Source: UBA1756 sp045222555 (GTDB lineage: Bacteria > Bacteroidota > Bacteroidia > Bacteroidales > WCHB1-69). From it: a stretch of 64,000 nucleotides of DNA. The notes beneath the pieces are model-generated. The model saw nothing but the letters and a program-made list of their open reading frames with translations. It was not told where the DNA came from and searched no databases. Positions 17,772-27,519 of this stretch are shown here, one piece after another; position 1 is the stretch's first letter; each line of letters opens with the position of its first letter. Both the position numbers and the translations under genes were made by a program. The stretch covers positions 62,001 to 126,000 of the forward strand of contig JBGUYY010000097.1 of NCBI GenBank assembly GCA_045222555.1, written 5' to 3'.

Positions 17772-19595
17772 GTGCAGAAAATCAAAAATATAGCAATTAT
17801 CGCCCACGTTGACCACGGCAAAACCACGCTCGTGGATCGTTTCCTTTACCAGAGCAACCTGTTCCGCAAGGACCAGCAACAGCAAGAGTTGTTGCTCGAC
17901 AACAACGATCTGGAGCGCGAGCGCGGCATCACCATCTTGTCGAAAAATGTTTCCGTAAGATATAAGGACTACAAAATCAACATCATCGACACCCCTGGCC
18001 ACAGCGACTTTGGCGGTGAGGTGGAGCGCGTGCTGAACATGGCCGACGGCGTACTGCTGATTGTGGATGCGTTGGAAGGCCCAATGCCGCAAACCCGCTT
18101 CGTATGTCAGAAAGCCATTGAGATGGGACTGAAACCCATCGTGGTCATCAACAAAGTGGATAAGCCCAACTGCAATCCGGAACTGGCGCAAGAGGCTGTG
18201 TTTGAGCTGATGTTCAACCTCGGGGCCACCGACGACCAGCTGGATTTCCCCACTGTGTATGGCTCGGCCAAGCAGGGCTGGATGGGTCCCGACTGGAGAA
18301 CGCCCACCGAAGATGTGAGCTATCTTTTGGAAAAGATTATCGAAGTGATTCCCGACCCGAAAGTGGAAGAGGGTAACCTTCAGATGATGATCTCCTCATT
18401 GGACTACTCCTCCTATGTAGGCCGTATCGCCATCGGCAAACTGAAGAGAGGTACTTTGGACTGGGGACAGAACGTCACCCTTGTGAAGCGCGACGGCACC
18501 CATATCCAATCCAAAATCAAAGAGTTATATGTTTTTGAGGGGTTGGGAAAAGAGAAGATGAAACAGACCATCTACCCCGGTGAAATCTGCGCTGTGTTGG
18601 GTTTGGACAACTTCGATATTGGCGACACCATCGCCGACTTTGAAAATCCGGAACCGCTGCCGCCCATCAAGGTGGACGAGCCCACCATGAGCATGTTGTT
18701 CACCATCAACAACTCACCTTTCTTTGGAAAAGAGGGTAAATATGTAACTTCCAGACATTTGCGCGACAGACTTTTCCTCGAATTGGAGAAAAACCTGGCT
18801 TTGCGCGTAGAGGAGACCGACTCTCCGGACCGTTTGAACGTTTTCGGTCGTGGCATTCTGCACTTGTCGGTGCTTATCGAGACCATGCGCCGCGAAGGCT
18901 ACGAATTGCAAGTAGGTCAGCCTCAGGTAATTGTAAAAGAGATTGATGGGGTAAAATGCGAACCTGTTGAGCAACTCACCGTGCTGGTGCCCGAAGAGTT
19001 CTCCAGCCGTGTCATCGACTACGTTTCGCGCCGGAAAGGCACCATGACCTCCATGGATACCGTCGGCGACCGCATCCACCTCAACTTTGAGATTCCGTCG
19101 CGTGGTATCATCGGTCTGCGTAACCAGGTGCTCACCGCCACCGAAGGCGAGGCCATCATGTCGCACCGTTTCTTGGAATACCAGCCGTGGAAGGGCGAAA
19201 TTCCGGGCCGTCATTGCGGCGCGCTCATCTCCATGGAGACCGGTCAGTCGTTCCCGTACGCCATCAACAAACTGCAAGACCGCGGTTCGTTCTTCATCGA
19301 ACCCAACGACATGGTGTATGAGGGACAGGTCATCGGCGAGCACATCCGTCAGGACGACTTGGTGATTAACGTGTGTAAGTCGAAGCAGCTCAGCAACATG
19401 CGTGCAGCCGGTTCAGACGAAAAGATGCGTATTGCTCCTGCCGTGAAGCTCTCATTGGAAGAGTACATGGAGTTCATCGCCAACGATGAGTACCTTGAAG
19501 TCACTCCCAAGTCGTTGAGAGTCAGAAAAATCATCTTGAACGATATTGAGCGCAAGCGTGCCCGCCAGCGTGCGGAGGCCGCCAACGAAGAATAA
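17772..19595 (+). CDS. typA: Ribosome-associated GTPase TypA/BipA
   Basis: 607 residues, normal length. Translational GTPase of the EF-G family that binds the 70S ribosome and aids assembly and stress growth. Seen: G1 AHVDHGKTT, switch I RGITILSKN, G3 DTPGHSDFGGEV, G4 NKVDKPN, and the TypA-specific C-terminal region with SRGIIGLRNQVLT. The start is GTG (VQKIKNIAIIAHVDHG), because no ATG lies before the G1 motif at the right place; this is a real non-ATG start. Confidence 0.96.
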   Translation: MQKIKNIAIIAHVDHGKTTLVDRFLYQSNLFRKDQQQQELLLDNNDLERERGITILSKNVSVRYKDYKINIIDTPGHSDFGGEVERVLNMADGVLLIVDALEGPMPQTRFVCQKAIEMGLKPIVVINKVDKPNCNPELAQEAVFELMFNLGATDDQLDFPTVYGSAKQGWMGPDWRTPTEDVSYLLEKIIEVIPDPKVEEGNLQMMISSLDYSSYVGRIAIGKLKRGTLDWGQNVTLVKRDGTHIQSKIKELYVFEGLGKEKMKQTIYPGEICAVLGLDNFDIGDTIADFENPEPLPPIKVDEPTMSMLFTINNSPFFGKEGKYVTSRHLRDRLFLELEKNLALRVEETDSPDRLNVFGRGILHLSVLIETMRREGYELQVGQPQVIVKEIDGVKCEPVEQLTVLVPEEFSSRVIDYVSRRKGTMTSMDTVGDRIHLNFEIPSRGIIGLRNQVLTATEGEAIMSHRFLEYQPWKGEIPGRHCGALISMETGQSFPYAINKLQDRGSFFIEPNDMVYEGQVIGEHIRQDDLVINVCKSKQLSNMRAAGSDEKMRIAPAVKLSLEEYMEFIANDEYLEVTPKSLRVRKIILNDIERKRARQRAEAANEE

Positions 19596-19615
19596 ACCAT
19601 TCCAAACCATCTGCG

Positions 19616-20560
19616 ATGAGCAACGAAACCAAACCCTACGCGATCGGCATTGACATGGGCGGCACCAACACCGACATCGGGCTGGTGGACCGCGACGGAC
19701 ATTGTCTGGCGCGCAAGAACCTGCCGATGGGCCGTTACATGGAAATCGGAGCGTATGTAGCCGACGTGGCGGCTGCCATTCACCAGTTAGTAGCCGATAG
19801 AAACCTCACCTTCAGCGAGATAGCCGGAGCCGGCATCGGGGCGCCGAACGGCAACTTTTTCACCGGCTGCATCGAGCACGCCTCCAACCTCGTCTTCACG
19901 GGGGTGGTTCCGTTGGCGAAACTGTTAGGCGAGCAACTGCCGGTGCCGGTAGCGCTGACCAACGATGCCAACGCAGCGGCATTGGGAGAGAAGGTGTATG
20001 GCGGGGCCCGCAACATGAACGACTTCATCGTCATCACGCTCGGCACGGGCGTGGGCAGCGGCATCTTCGCCGACGGCAAGTTGGTATATGGCCACGACGG
20101 TTTTGGCGGCGAGGTGGGGCACACCATCCTGCACCCTGGCGGTCGGTTGTGCACCTGCGGCCGGAAAGGATGTTTGGAAGAGTACGCCTCAGCACGCGGT
20201 ATCATCCAGAATTACAGAGAAGTATGTGAAGAAAACAGACGTGAGGCCTACATCGAAGCCGACTGCCGCTGGCTTACGGAAGCGGCCAACAAGGGCGACA
20301 TGATGGCCATCCGCGCTTGGGAGGTTACCGCATGGCACCTGGGTATCGGCATTGCCAATGCCGCCACCACGTTAGCGCCGGAGGCTATCTTCCTGATGGG
20401 CGGCATCCTCAATGCGGGGCGCTGGCTTATCGACCCGCTGCGAGCGATTTTCAACGAGCACCTGCTCTGTATGCAAAAGGGCAAAATTGCCATCCTCCCC
20501 ACCCAACTCAATGCCAACGACGCTGCCATCCTCGGTGCCGCGGCCTTAGTACAGCTGTAA
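19616..20560 (+). CDS. ROK-family sugar kinase (glucokinase-like)
   Basis: 314 residues. Probable ATP-dependent glucokinase, or another hexose kinase of the ROK family. Seen: ATP loop IDMGGTNTDIGLVD, catalytic region LTNDANAAALGE with the catalytic Asp, GTGVGSGIF, and the zinc site LCTCGRKGCLEEYAS (C-x-C-G-x2-G-C). No DNA-binding N-terminal domain is present, so it is an enzyme and not a ROK repressor. It ends 2 bases before the dGTPase gene. Confidence 0.92.
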   Translation: MSNETKPYAIGIDMGGTNTDIGLVDRDGHCLARKNLPMGRYMEIGAYVADVAAAIHQLVADRNLTFSEIAGAGIGAPNGNFFTGCIEHASNLVFTGVVPLAKLLGEQLPVPVALTNDANAAALGEKVYGGARNMNDFIVITLGTGVGSGIFADGKLVYGHDGFGGEVGHTILHPGGRLCTCGRKGCLEEYASARGIIQNYREVCEENRREAYIEADCRWLTEAANKGDMMAIRAWEVTAWHLGIGIANAATTLAPEAIFLMGGILNAGRWLIDPLRAIFNEHLLCMQKGKIAILPTQLNANDAAILGAAALVQL

Positions 20561-20562
20561 CG

Positions 20563-21879
20563 ATGGACTGGAACCGGCTCCTCACCACCGAACGCATCCG
20601 TCCGTCGCAGCGGCAGACCGATGCCCGCAACGCCTTCGAAAGCGACTTCGGGCGCATCATCTTCAGTCCGGCCACCCGCCGTATGCACGCCAAAACGCAG
20701 GTGTTTCCACTGACCGAGAACGACAACATCCACTCGCGCCTCACCCACTCGCTGGAAGTGATGTCGGTAGGCCATTCGTTCAGCATCCGCTGCTGCGAAA
20801 GTCCTGTCATACAGCAACGTGCGAACTGCGACACGCTAGAACTTTTCCGTAAAATCACCCTCATCTTGGAGAACGCCTGTCTCATACACGACATCGGCAA
20901 CCCGCCGTTCGGACATTTCGGAGAGACCGTCATCCAGGACTATTTCAAGGAGTTTTTCAGTCGGAAAGATGTGCCGTTGCAGCTGACGGAAGAGGAGCAG
21001 CGCGACTTCATCCATTTCGATGGCAACGCGCAGGGGCTGCGTGTGCTCACCAAACTGCAGAGTGTAAACGACTGTTATGGGTTGAACCTCACCTGCCCTA
21101 CGTTGGCCGCCTGCGTCAAGTATCCCAACTTTGGCGAGATTGACAAAAGCCGTATTGAGACCAAAAAGGTAGGCGTTTTTCAGTCGGAAAAAACTTATTT
21201 ACAGTCAATTGCAGAGCAATGTGGGTTAATGGTGGATGGACGGATAGTACGCCACCCGCTATGCTATCTGGTGGAGGCCGCCGATTCCATCTGCTATCTT
21301 ACCATGGATTTGGAGGACGGTTTCAAAAACAATCTGTATAGTCTTGACATGCTGAGCGAGGCCATCGGGCAAGATTTTCCGCTAATTTACGACATTCTGA
21401 AAGAGGACATTCCCGATAAAGCCAAAATTACCAACATTCGCAATTCACTGATTACCCAATTAGTAGAGACTGCATTTCACAATTTTGAAGTTCATATTGA
21501 AGAGATTGAGAAAGGCACTTACAATCAAGAACTTATTTTTGCGGATTCTCCATTGGCAAATCATCTACAGATATTCTGCATTGAAAAAATTTTTTCCATA
21601 GAAAGCATTTACGAATTGGAAATGTTGGGCAGCAACGTGTTGAGAGGGCTTTTGGACTTTTTCATCACCTCATTATTTATCAAAGGAAAAGAATATCGGA
21701 AAAGAGCGCTTAAACTATTGTCTAATAGCATTGTAGAGGTGGCTCTGAAAGAGTGTGAGGTGGCACGATTTGAGGAGCTGCCCGACTATTACCAACTGCG
21801 CGTGGTAGTGGATCATCTGTCGGGAATGACGGACCGCTACGCACTGAAAGTTTTCCGTAAAATTTCAGGGATGAATTGA
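20563..21879 (+). CDS. dgt: Deoxyguanosinetriphosphate triphosphohydrolase-like protein
   Basis: 438 residues from the ATG two bases after the ROK stop; the frame is open further upstream but overlaps the ROK gene. Cleaves dNTPs to nucleoside and triphosphate, limiting dNTP pools. Seen: SPATRRMHAKTQVFPL, NIHSRLTHSLEV with metal-binding H62, and the HD pair in ACLIHDIGNPPFGHFGE. The C-terminal half is long and helical as in the family. A protein of this kind can also take part in phage resistance, but nothing here points to that. Confidence 0.93.
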   Translation: MDWNRLLTTERIRPSQRQTDARNAFESDFGRIIFSPATRRMHAKTQVFPLTENDNIHSRLTHSLEVMSVGHSFSIRCCESPVIQQRANCDTLELFRKITLILENACLIHDIGNPPFGHFGETVIQDYFKEFFSRKDVPLQLTEEEQRDFIHFDGNAQGLRVLTKLQSVNDCYGLNLTCPTLAACVKYPNFGEIDKSRIETKKVGVFQSEKTYLQSIAEQCGLMVDGRIVRHPLCYLVEAADSICYLTMDLEDGFKNNLYSLDMLSEAIGQDFPLIYDILKEDIPDKAKITNIRNSLITQLVETAFHNFEVHIEEIEKGTYNQELIFADSPLANHLQIFCIEKIFSIESIYELEMLGSNVLRGLLDFFITSLFIKGKEYRKRALKLLSNSIVEVALKECEVARFEELPDYYQLRVVVDHLSGMTDRYALKVFRKISGMN

Positions 21880-21911
21880 GTTGTGGCTGCGGTGCATTGG
21901 AAGATTTGTTG

Positions 21912-21919
21912 TACCTTTG
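21912..21919 (+). promoter_or_regulatory. TAnnTTTG -7 element for rmlD
   Basis: TACCTTTG, 28 bases before the rmlD ATG. Confidence 0.65.
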
Positions 21920-21946
21920 CAAACTGAAAAATTCTACACCTTTAAC

Positions 21947-22849
21947 ATGCAGCAAAACGTCCTCGTAACCGGTGCTAACGGTCAGTTAGGCAAAAGCTTA
22001 CAAGCCCTTGCGCCTCAATATTCTGAAGATTTCCATTTCATTTTCACGGATGTGGAAGAGTTGGACATCACGATGCCGGATGCCATACGGGAGATGATGC
22101 GGCGCGAGAAGGTGCAGTGCATCATCAATGCGGCGGCGTACACGGCGGTAGATAAGGCCGAGAGTGATGTAGAAAAGGCCTACCTGCTGAACGAGACGGC
22201 GGTTGCGCATCTGGCCCAAGCCGCACAAGAATCGAATGCCCTACTCATACACGTATCCACCGACTATGTATTTGATGGTCAGAGCAAAACGCCCTACACG
22301 CCCGACATGATGCCCAATCCATTATCGGTATATGGGAAGTCGAAATGGGCGGGCGAGCAGGCCATCATGCGCAGCGGCTGCAAGGCCGTGATTGTGCGTA
22401 CCGAATGGCTCTACTCTCCTTACGGCAACAACTTTGTGAAGACCATGCTGCGGTTGGCTTCCACCAAAGAAAGCATCGGCGTGGTGAACGACCAGTTGGG
22501 CTGTCCCACCTTAGCGGCCGACTTGGCGAACCTGCTCATCCGCATCCTGCAACAATCTGATAATCTGAAAGATGTATCAGTCTATCATTTTGCAAATAGA
22601 GGAAAATGCTCGTGGTATGACTTCGCCTGTGAGATAATGCAGTTGGCTGAAAAAGAGATGGGGAAACGCTGCCAAGTCAATCCCATCAGCACGGCTGAAT
22701 ACCCCACGGCGGCCACAAGACCCAACTTTTCGCTTTTCGACCTGTCTAAAACGGCACAAGACTTCCACTTCGACATTCCCGACTGGCGGGACAGTCTCCG
22801 GGCCGTCTTCCCGCAAATCTGCCATAACTTCCTGAACGACATTCGATAA
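21947..22849 (+). CDS. rmlD: dTDP-4-dehydrorhamnose reductase
   Basis: 300 residues from the ATG at 21947, chosen because the TACCTTTG promoter lies inside the longer open frame. Last step of dTDP-L-rhamnose synthesis for surface polysaccharide. Seen: NADPH fold VTGANGQLGKS, HVSTDYVFDG, the short-chain dehydrogenase Y-x3-K in VYGKSKWAGE, and RTEWLYSPYGNNFVKTM. The rmlA, rmlB and rmlC genes are not adjacent, so rhamnose genes are dispersed or elsewhere. Confidence 0.93.
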   Translation: MQQNVLVTGANGQLGKSLQALAPQYSEDFHFIFTDVEELDITMPDAIREMMRREKVQCIINAAAYTAVDKAESDVEKAYLLNETAVAHLAQAAQESNALLIHVSTDYVFDGQSKTPYTPDMMPNPLSVYGKSKWAGEQAIMRSGCKAVIVRTEWLYSPYGNNFVKTMLRLASTKESIGVVNDQLGCPTLAADLANLLIRILQQSDNLKDVSVYHFANRGKCSWYDFACEIMQLAEKEMGKRCQVNPISTAEYPTAATRPNFSLFDLSKTAQDFHFDIPDWRDSLRAVFPQICHNFLNDIR

Positions 22850-22868
22850 CCTTCTAAAAAGTACAGTT

Positions 22869-23510
22869 ATGAAAAAGATTATCGTCATCCTGATCATGTT
22901 GAGCCTCACGGTGGTAGGCGTTGCCCAAAAGACCGACGGAGGCGCTAATGCTATTATGCAAGAGTTGGACACCAAGTACAAAGGTTTCACCACAATGAAA
23001 ATCAACTACACCTATAAAGCCGAAAAAGAGAAAAAGACCTTGTCGGCCCTGTCGGGTGTGGCGCTCATCAAAGGGGACAAATACTACATCACCTTTGACG
23101 ACCAAGTGTTTTATTGTGATGGCACCACGATGTGGAACTACCAAAAATCCACCAACGAGGTTTCGATTTACGACTATGAGGAGAGCGATGATGACGCGTT
23201 GAATCCTGCCAAGATGTTAGCCACCTGGTCGAAAGAGTTCACTGCCAAATTTATACGAGAAGATAAAGAGAAGAACAGAGCCGTGCAAATCATCGATCTT
23301 ACGCCGAAGAAAGGGCAATCGTACTACAAAATCAGAATTGTGGTGGATAAAGAGAAGAAAGAGATTGTGCGCACCTCCATTTACGAGAAAGACAACACCA
23401 TTTATACCTACTATTTCGACACTTTCACCACCAATACCGCTATGGACGACAGCACCTTCAAGTTCAACAAGTCGAAGTACCCGGGGGTAGAAGTTAATGA
23501 TATGAGATAA
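22869..23510 (+). CDS. LolA-like outer-membrane lipoprotein carrier
   Basis: 213 residues with a signal peptide ending VVGVAQ. LolA shuttles lipoproteins across the periplasm. The pattern fits: TMKINYTYKAE near the start, GVALIKGDKYYITFDDQVFYCDGTTMW, then YKIRIVVDKEKKEIVRTSIYEKD and a closing DSTFKFNKSKYPGVEVNDMR, where FNKSKYPGVEV is typical of Bacteroidota LolA. tamL starts 2 bases later, so two envelope-assembly functions are coupled. Confidence 0.87.
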   Translation: MKKIIVILIMLSLTVVGVAQKTDGGANAIMQELDTKYKGFTTMKINYTYKAEKEKKTLSALSGVALIKGDKYYITFDDQVFYCDGTTMWNYQKSTNEVSIYDYEESDDDALNPAKMLATWSKEFTAKFIREDKEKNRAVQIIDLTPKKGQSYYKIRIVVDKEKKEIVRTSIYEKDNTIYTYYFDTFTTNTAMDDSTFKFNKSKYPGVEVNDMR

Positions 23511-23512
23511 CG

Positions 23513-25954
23513 ATGCGAAGACTCCTGTTCCCCCTTCTTATTCTTGGCCTGCTGTTGAGTGCCTGCAATCCGTCGAAGCACTTGGCGGACGGCGAGTACA
23601 TGCTGACCAAGAACAGCGTGAAGGTGGTGGACAAAAATCGGGACGTGCTGTTGGATGACCTCAGCTACATGGTGCGTCCCATCACCAACAAGAAGTTTTT
23701 GGATGTATTCCCCATCCGCACCAGTCTGTACGTCAACAACTTGCCCAAGACCGACTCGGCTGGCAACGTCATCAAGGACACGAAATTCATGCAGAAGATG
23801 CGCAATGCGGGCGAGGAGCCGGTATTGTTGGACACCACGATGATCAGTTATTCGCTGGACCAGATCTACACGGCCACCAAAAACTGGGGCTATTTCGAGG
23901 CGAAGGCGTGGGACACCATCATTTACAAAGACCCCAACAAGTTGCATCCGCGGCGGCACAAGGCCGAGGTGATATATTATGTAGAGGCTGGAGACCCGTA
24001 CTATGTCAGAGACATCCGCTATTTCATCGACATCTTTGAATACAAGCGTATTATTCTGAAAGACACGGTGAACCGACTTCTCAATCCGGGCGACAAGTAC
24101 AATGCCGAGACGCTTTTGGAGGAGCGCGACCGCATGGTGGGCAACATCCGCGACAACGGCTATTACTACGTTTCCAACGACATCATCTCCTTCACCATCG
24201 ACACCATTCATGCGGCAGACCATCGTGACAAGAAAGGTCATAAAACACTGGTCATCAACATTCTTGTAAACTTCAACCGTATTACCGACCCTGCCATCAA
24301 GGAGAATCACGCTTATAAATTCTACTTCAACAACGTCACCATCTACCCGAATTTCAATCCGCAGGCAGACTCTTCGCAGCTGCTCACCACCAAATATCAC
24401 CGCAGCAAAGATGACAACACCAACTACTACATCATCTCCACACGTACAGATTCCATTCCGAAACACGCCATTGACAAGCCGGTGCGCGACATCCGTCCGA
24501 GAATCCTGGTGGACAATATCCTCACCAAACAGGGCGAGCCGTACTCGGAATCGTTGGTTACCCGTTCGCGCAAGAAGCTCAACGACTTACGCAACTTCAG
24601 CTACCTTGATGTGGTGTTGATGGAAAATCCCGGCAAGCGCGACTCGACCAACAGGACTGGACAATTAGATACCTACTATTATCTGAAACGCAACAAGTTG
24701 CATTCTCTTTCCATTGAATTCGAAGCCCGCAGCGACAAAACCGACCTATCGCTCACCTACTCCAACAAGAATCTTTTCCGCAGTGCGGAATTCTTCAGCT
24801 TCAACATATATGGTGGTTTGGGCTTCCGTATTCGTACCAAGACCGAGGAAGAGCCAGCTGCTTTCGTATGGGAAAACAAGGAAATAGGTGCCGAAGTCTC
24901 GATGGACTTCCCGCGTCTTCTATTCTTCCGACAAACGCAAAAAATTGACGCCACCACCTACAAGACCTCCATCAAACTCGGTGCACATTACGAGGACAGT
25001 TACTTATTCAACCGCGGCATTTACAATGCAGCCTTGATTTACACACTAGCCTACACCGCCAATCTCACCCATACTATCACACCGGCTGATTTGAGTATTA
25101 TCGACATCCGTCCGAAAGGCGATGAGTTTTATGAAGTCATGTCACTCTATTCCAAAGATTTCCAATCAAAATACAAAGACAACACCCTATTATCCTTCAA
25201 ATACGGTCTCACCTACATCCATCCTTTTGCCAACACCCGAAACTCGCTCATCATCCGTTTGAAGCTGGAGTCGTCGGGCATGTTGCTGTCGAGCATCTGC
25301 GCGATGGCGAAGGCTCCCAAGGATGAATACGGGCACTATCTGATTGCGAAACGCAACTATGGTAATTTCGAGTTGGCGGAGATTGACCTGCGCTACAGCT
25401 ACACCATCAACAAAAACAACTCCATCGCCACAAGGTTCAACTTCGGACTGGGAATTCCGTTGTGGAACGCGCACACGATGCCGTTTGAAAAGAGCTTCTA
25501 CCTGGGCGGTTCGAACAGCATGAGGGCATGGGACTACCGCACGCTGGGTCCGGGCTCGTACTACAACGAGGCAAATGAGAATCTGAAGAACGACATTCGC
25601 ACGGGCGACATGAAGATTGAGATGAACTTCGAGTACCGCGGCACGCTGTACAAATTCATCAAGTATGGTGTCTTTGTGGATGCAGGAAATATCTGGCTGA
25701 CACACAAAGATGAAGACATGCCGAATGCCGAGTTCAACTTCGGGCGTTTCTACAAAGAAATTGCTTTAGGGGCTGGCGTAGGCATCCGTTTGGACTTCAA
25801 CTTCTTCATCATCCGTGTGGATGCAGCTGTGCCGATTTACGACCCGGGCAAGGCGGAAGGCGACCATTGGATTGGAGTCGCGCCCACCGACAAGGGGCGG
25901 ATGTGGCTCAACAGGCCCATCAATATCATATTCGGTATCGGACACGCTTTTTAG
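23513..25954 (+). CDS. tamL: TamL-like BamA/TamA-family outer-membrane lipoprotein
   Basis: 813 residues. In Bacteroidota the TamA homologue is a lipoprotein, TamL, working with TamB to insert outer-membrane proteins. Seen: lipobox LLLSAC with C18, POTRA-type segments (about 30-400, with EPYSESLVTRSRKKLNDLRNF), and a C-terminal Omp85 barrel (about 430-813) with FYLGGSNSMRAWDYRTLGPGSYY, which carries the RGW-like lid motif as MRAWDYR, and GAGVGIRLDFNFFIIRVDAAVPIYDPG. No tamB gene follows here. BamA itself is an alternative but lacks a lipobox. Confidence 0.88.
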   Translation: MRRLLFPLLILGLLLSACNPSKHLADGEYMLTKNSVKVVDKNRDVLLDDLSYMVRPITNKKFLDVFPIRTSLYVNNLPKTDSAGNVIKDTKFMQKMRNAGEEPVLLDTTMISYSLDQIYTATKNWGYFEAKAWDTIIYKDPNKLHPRRHKAEVIYYVEAGDPYYVRDIRYFIDIFEYKRIILKDTVNRLLNPGDKYNAETLLEERDRMVGNIRDNGYYYVSNDIISFTIDTIHAADHRDKKGHKTLVINILVNFNRITDPAIKENHAYKFYFNNVTIYPNFNPQADSSQLLTTKYHRSKDDNTNYYIISTRTDSIPKHAIDKPVRDIRPRILVDNILTKQGEPYSESLVTRSRKKLNDLRNFSYLDVVLMENPGKRDSTNRTGQLDTYYYLKRNKLHSLSIEFEARSDKTDLSLTYSNKNLFRSAEFFSFNIYGGLGFRIRTKTEEEPAAFVWENKEIGAEVSMDFPRLLFFRQTQKIDATTYKTSIKLGAHYEDSYLFNRGIYNAALIYTLAYTANLTHTITPADLSIIDIRPKGDEFYEVMSLYSKDFQSKYKDNTLLSFKYGLTYIHPFANTRNSLIIRLKLESSGMLLSSICAMAKAPKDEYGHYLIAKRNYGNFELAEIDLRYSYTINKNNSIATRFNFGLGIPLWNAHTMPFEKSFYLGGSNSMRAWDYRTLGPGSYYNEANENLKNDIRTGDMKIEMNFEYRGTLYKFIKYGVFVDAGNIWLTHKDEDMPNAEFNFGRFYKEIALGAGVGIRLDFNFFIIRVDAAVPIYDPGKAEGDHWIGVAPTDKGRMWLNRPINIIFGIGHAF

Positions 25955-25958
25955 ATTG

Positions 25959-26002
25959 GAGATTTAAGAGATTTAAGAGATTTGAGAGATTTGAGAGATT
26001 GA
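25959..26002. repeat. Nine-base tandem repeat AGATTTRAG
   Basis: Four to five copies of AGATTTAAG or AGATTTGAG sit directly before the helicase ATG. Copy-number change would not shift a reading frame, since the unit is nine bases. Confidence 0.85.
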
Positions 26003-26004
26003 GT

Positions 26005-27432
26005 ATGGGAATGAGTCCGTTGGAGTTTGCAAGGATATTCAGGAATCAGATTCCGTTTGAGCCGACGGAGAGCCAGCGGGTGGCGGGACGTGCACTGACG
26101 CATTTTATCTGCCAGCCGCAAGACCATCAGATATTCATACTGAACGGTTATGCCGGAACGGGCAAGACGACCTTGGTGAGCGCGCTGGTGCGCACCTTGA
26201 AGCAGGTGCGGAAGAACTGCATCCTGCTGGCGCCCACGGGGAGGTCGGCGAAGGTGTTCTCGATTTATTCGGGCATGAAGGCCTACACCATACACAAATG
26301 TCTTTACTGGGTGAAGAACAAAGACGGGATGAGTGTTTTCTCGCGCCGCCCGAACCGGCTGGTGAACACGCTCTTCATTGTGGATGAAGCCTCGATGATT
26401 GCCGACGGGGTGACCGAGTCGCCGTTGTTTGGCAGCAACAGTCTGATGGACGATCTTTTCTCGTACGTTTTCGAGGGTTCCGGCTGCCAGTTGCTGTTGG
26501 TAGGAGATGCGGCGCAGCTGCCGCCCGTCAACTTCGAGGAGAGTCCGGCGTTGTCGATCGACTACATCCAGCGCAACTTCTCGCTGACGGCGGCGCAGGC
26601 CACGCTGACCGATGTCACACGGCAGAACATCGAGTCGGGAATTTTACGCAACGCCTTGCAGCTGCGCCGCAAGATGGAAGAGGAGGCCTTCACCTTCCCT
26701 CTCCTGCCGGCACCGGTGTTCCCGGACTGCGAGCGCATCAACGGAGGAGATCTGGAGGAGCTGTTCAACGAACTTTACGGTCGTTACTCGCCTGAGGAGA
26801 TTGTCACCATCACCTATTCCAACAAAAGAGCCTACATCTACAATCAGGAAATCCGCCATCGCATTTTATACAAAGAAGAGGAGCTTTCCGCTGGCGACCT
26901 CGTCATTGCGGTGAAAAACAACTACTTCTGGATCAAAGACGACGCGGAAGTGGGGTTCATCGCCAATGGTGACAGTTTGGAAATACTGTCCATCAACAAG
27001 ATACAGGAGCTTTACGGTTTCCGTTTTGCGGATGTAACCGTGCGTTTGTGCGACTATCCCAACCATGGTGACATTGACATCAAAATCATTTTGGAGAGCT
27101 TGACCTGTGAAGGGGCGTCGTTGGGCAAGGCCGAAATGGACAGCCTCTATTATGCTGTAAGTGAAGACTATGCCGATATCCCCACAAAGCGTGAGCGGTA
27201 TGCAAAAATGAAAGAAGATCCGTTTTTGAATGCGGTGCAGGTGAAATTCTCATATGCATTGACCTGCCACAAGACGCAGGGGGGGCAGTGGCCGGTGGTG
27301 CTGTTGGATCCAGGCCTTATCCGCGACGGGCTGATCACGAAGAGCTATCTCCGCTGGCTATACACCGCCATCACCCGAGCCACCTCGCAGGTTTATCTGC
27401 TGAACTTCTCCGATGATTTCTTTGAAAAATAA
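26005..27432 (+). CDS. RecD-like ATP-dependent DNA helicase (SF1)
   Basis: 475 residues from ATG 26005 (an alternative ATG is at 26011). Seen: Walker A GYAGTGKTT (48-56), Walker B LFIVDEASMI, GDAAQLPPVNFEES (motif III), and the C-terminal UvrD_C_2 block YALTCHKTQGGQWPVVLLD with YTAITRAT. This is the AAA_30/UvrD_C_2 layout of short RecD2-like helicases found singly in Bacteroidota, not part of RecBCD. A nine-base repeat precedes the start and no clear promoter is visible. Confidence 0.9.
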   Translation: MGMSPLEFARIFRNQIPFEPTESQRVAGRALTHFICQPQDHQIFILNGYAGTGKTTLVSALVRTLKQVRKNCILLAPTGRSAKVFSIYSGMKAYTIHKCLYWVKNKDGMSVFSRRPNRLVNTLFIVDEASMIADGVTESPLFGSNSLMDDLFSYVFEGSGCQLLLVGDAAQLPPVNFEESPALSIDYIQRNFSLTAAQATLTDVTRQNIESGILRNALQLRRKMEEEAFTFPLLPAPVFPDCERINGGDLEELFNELYGRYSPEEIVTITYSNKRAYIYNQEIRHRILYKEEELSAGDLVIAVKNNYFWIKDDAEVGFIANGDSLEILSINKIQELYGFRFADVTVRLCDYPNHGDIDIKIILESLTCEGASLGKAEMDSLYYAVSEDYADIPTKRERYAKMKEDPFLNAVQVKFSYALTCHKTQGGQWPVVLLDPGLIRDGLITKSYLRWLYTAITRATSQVYLLNFSDDFFEK

Positions 27433-27504
27433 GCCTCTGACGAAGGATTATTTATTTTTTTCACAAAAAAAACCATCTGTAGGTTATTATTACAGAATAA
27501 GTTG

Positions 27505-27512
27505 TATTTTTG
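27505..27512 (+). promoter_or_regulatory. TAnnTTTG -7 element almost touching a start codon
   Basis: TATTTTTG ends only 7 bases before the ATG at 27520, so the transcript would have almost no leader. Confidence 0.6.
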
Positions 27513-27519
27513 CCAACGT

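Noticed and set aside
23411..24466. Minus-strand 351-codon frame under tamL
   Set aside because: Antisense shadow; tamL has a lipobox, POTRA-like and barrel features.
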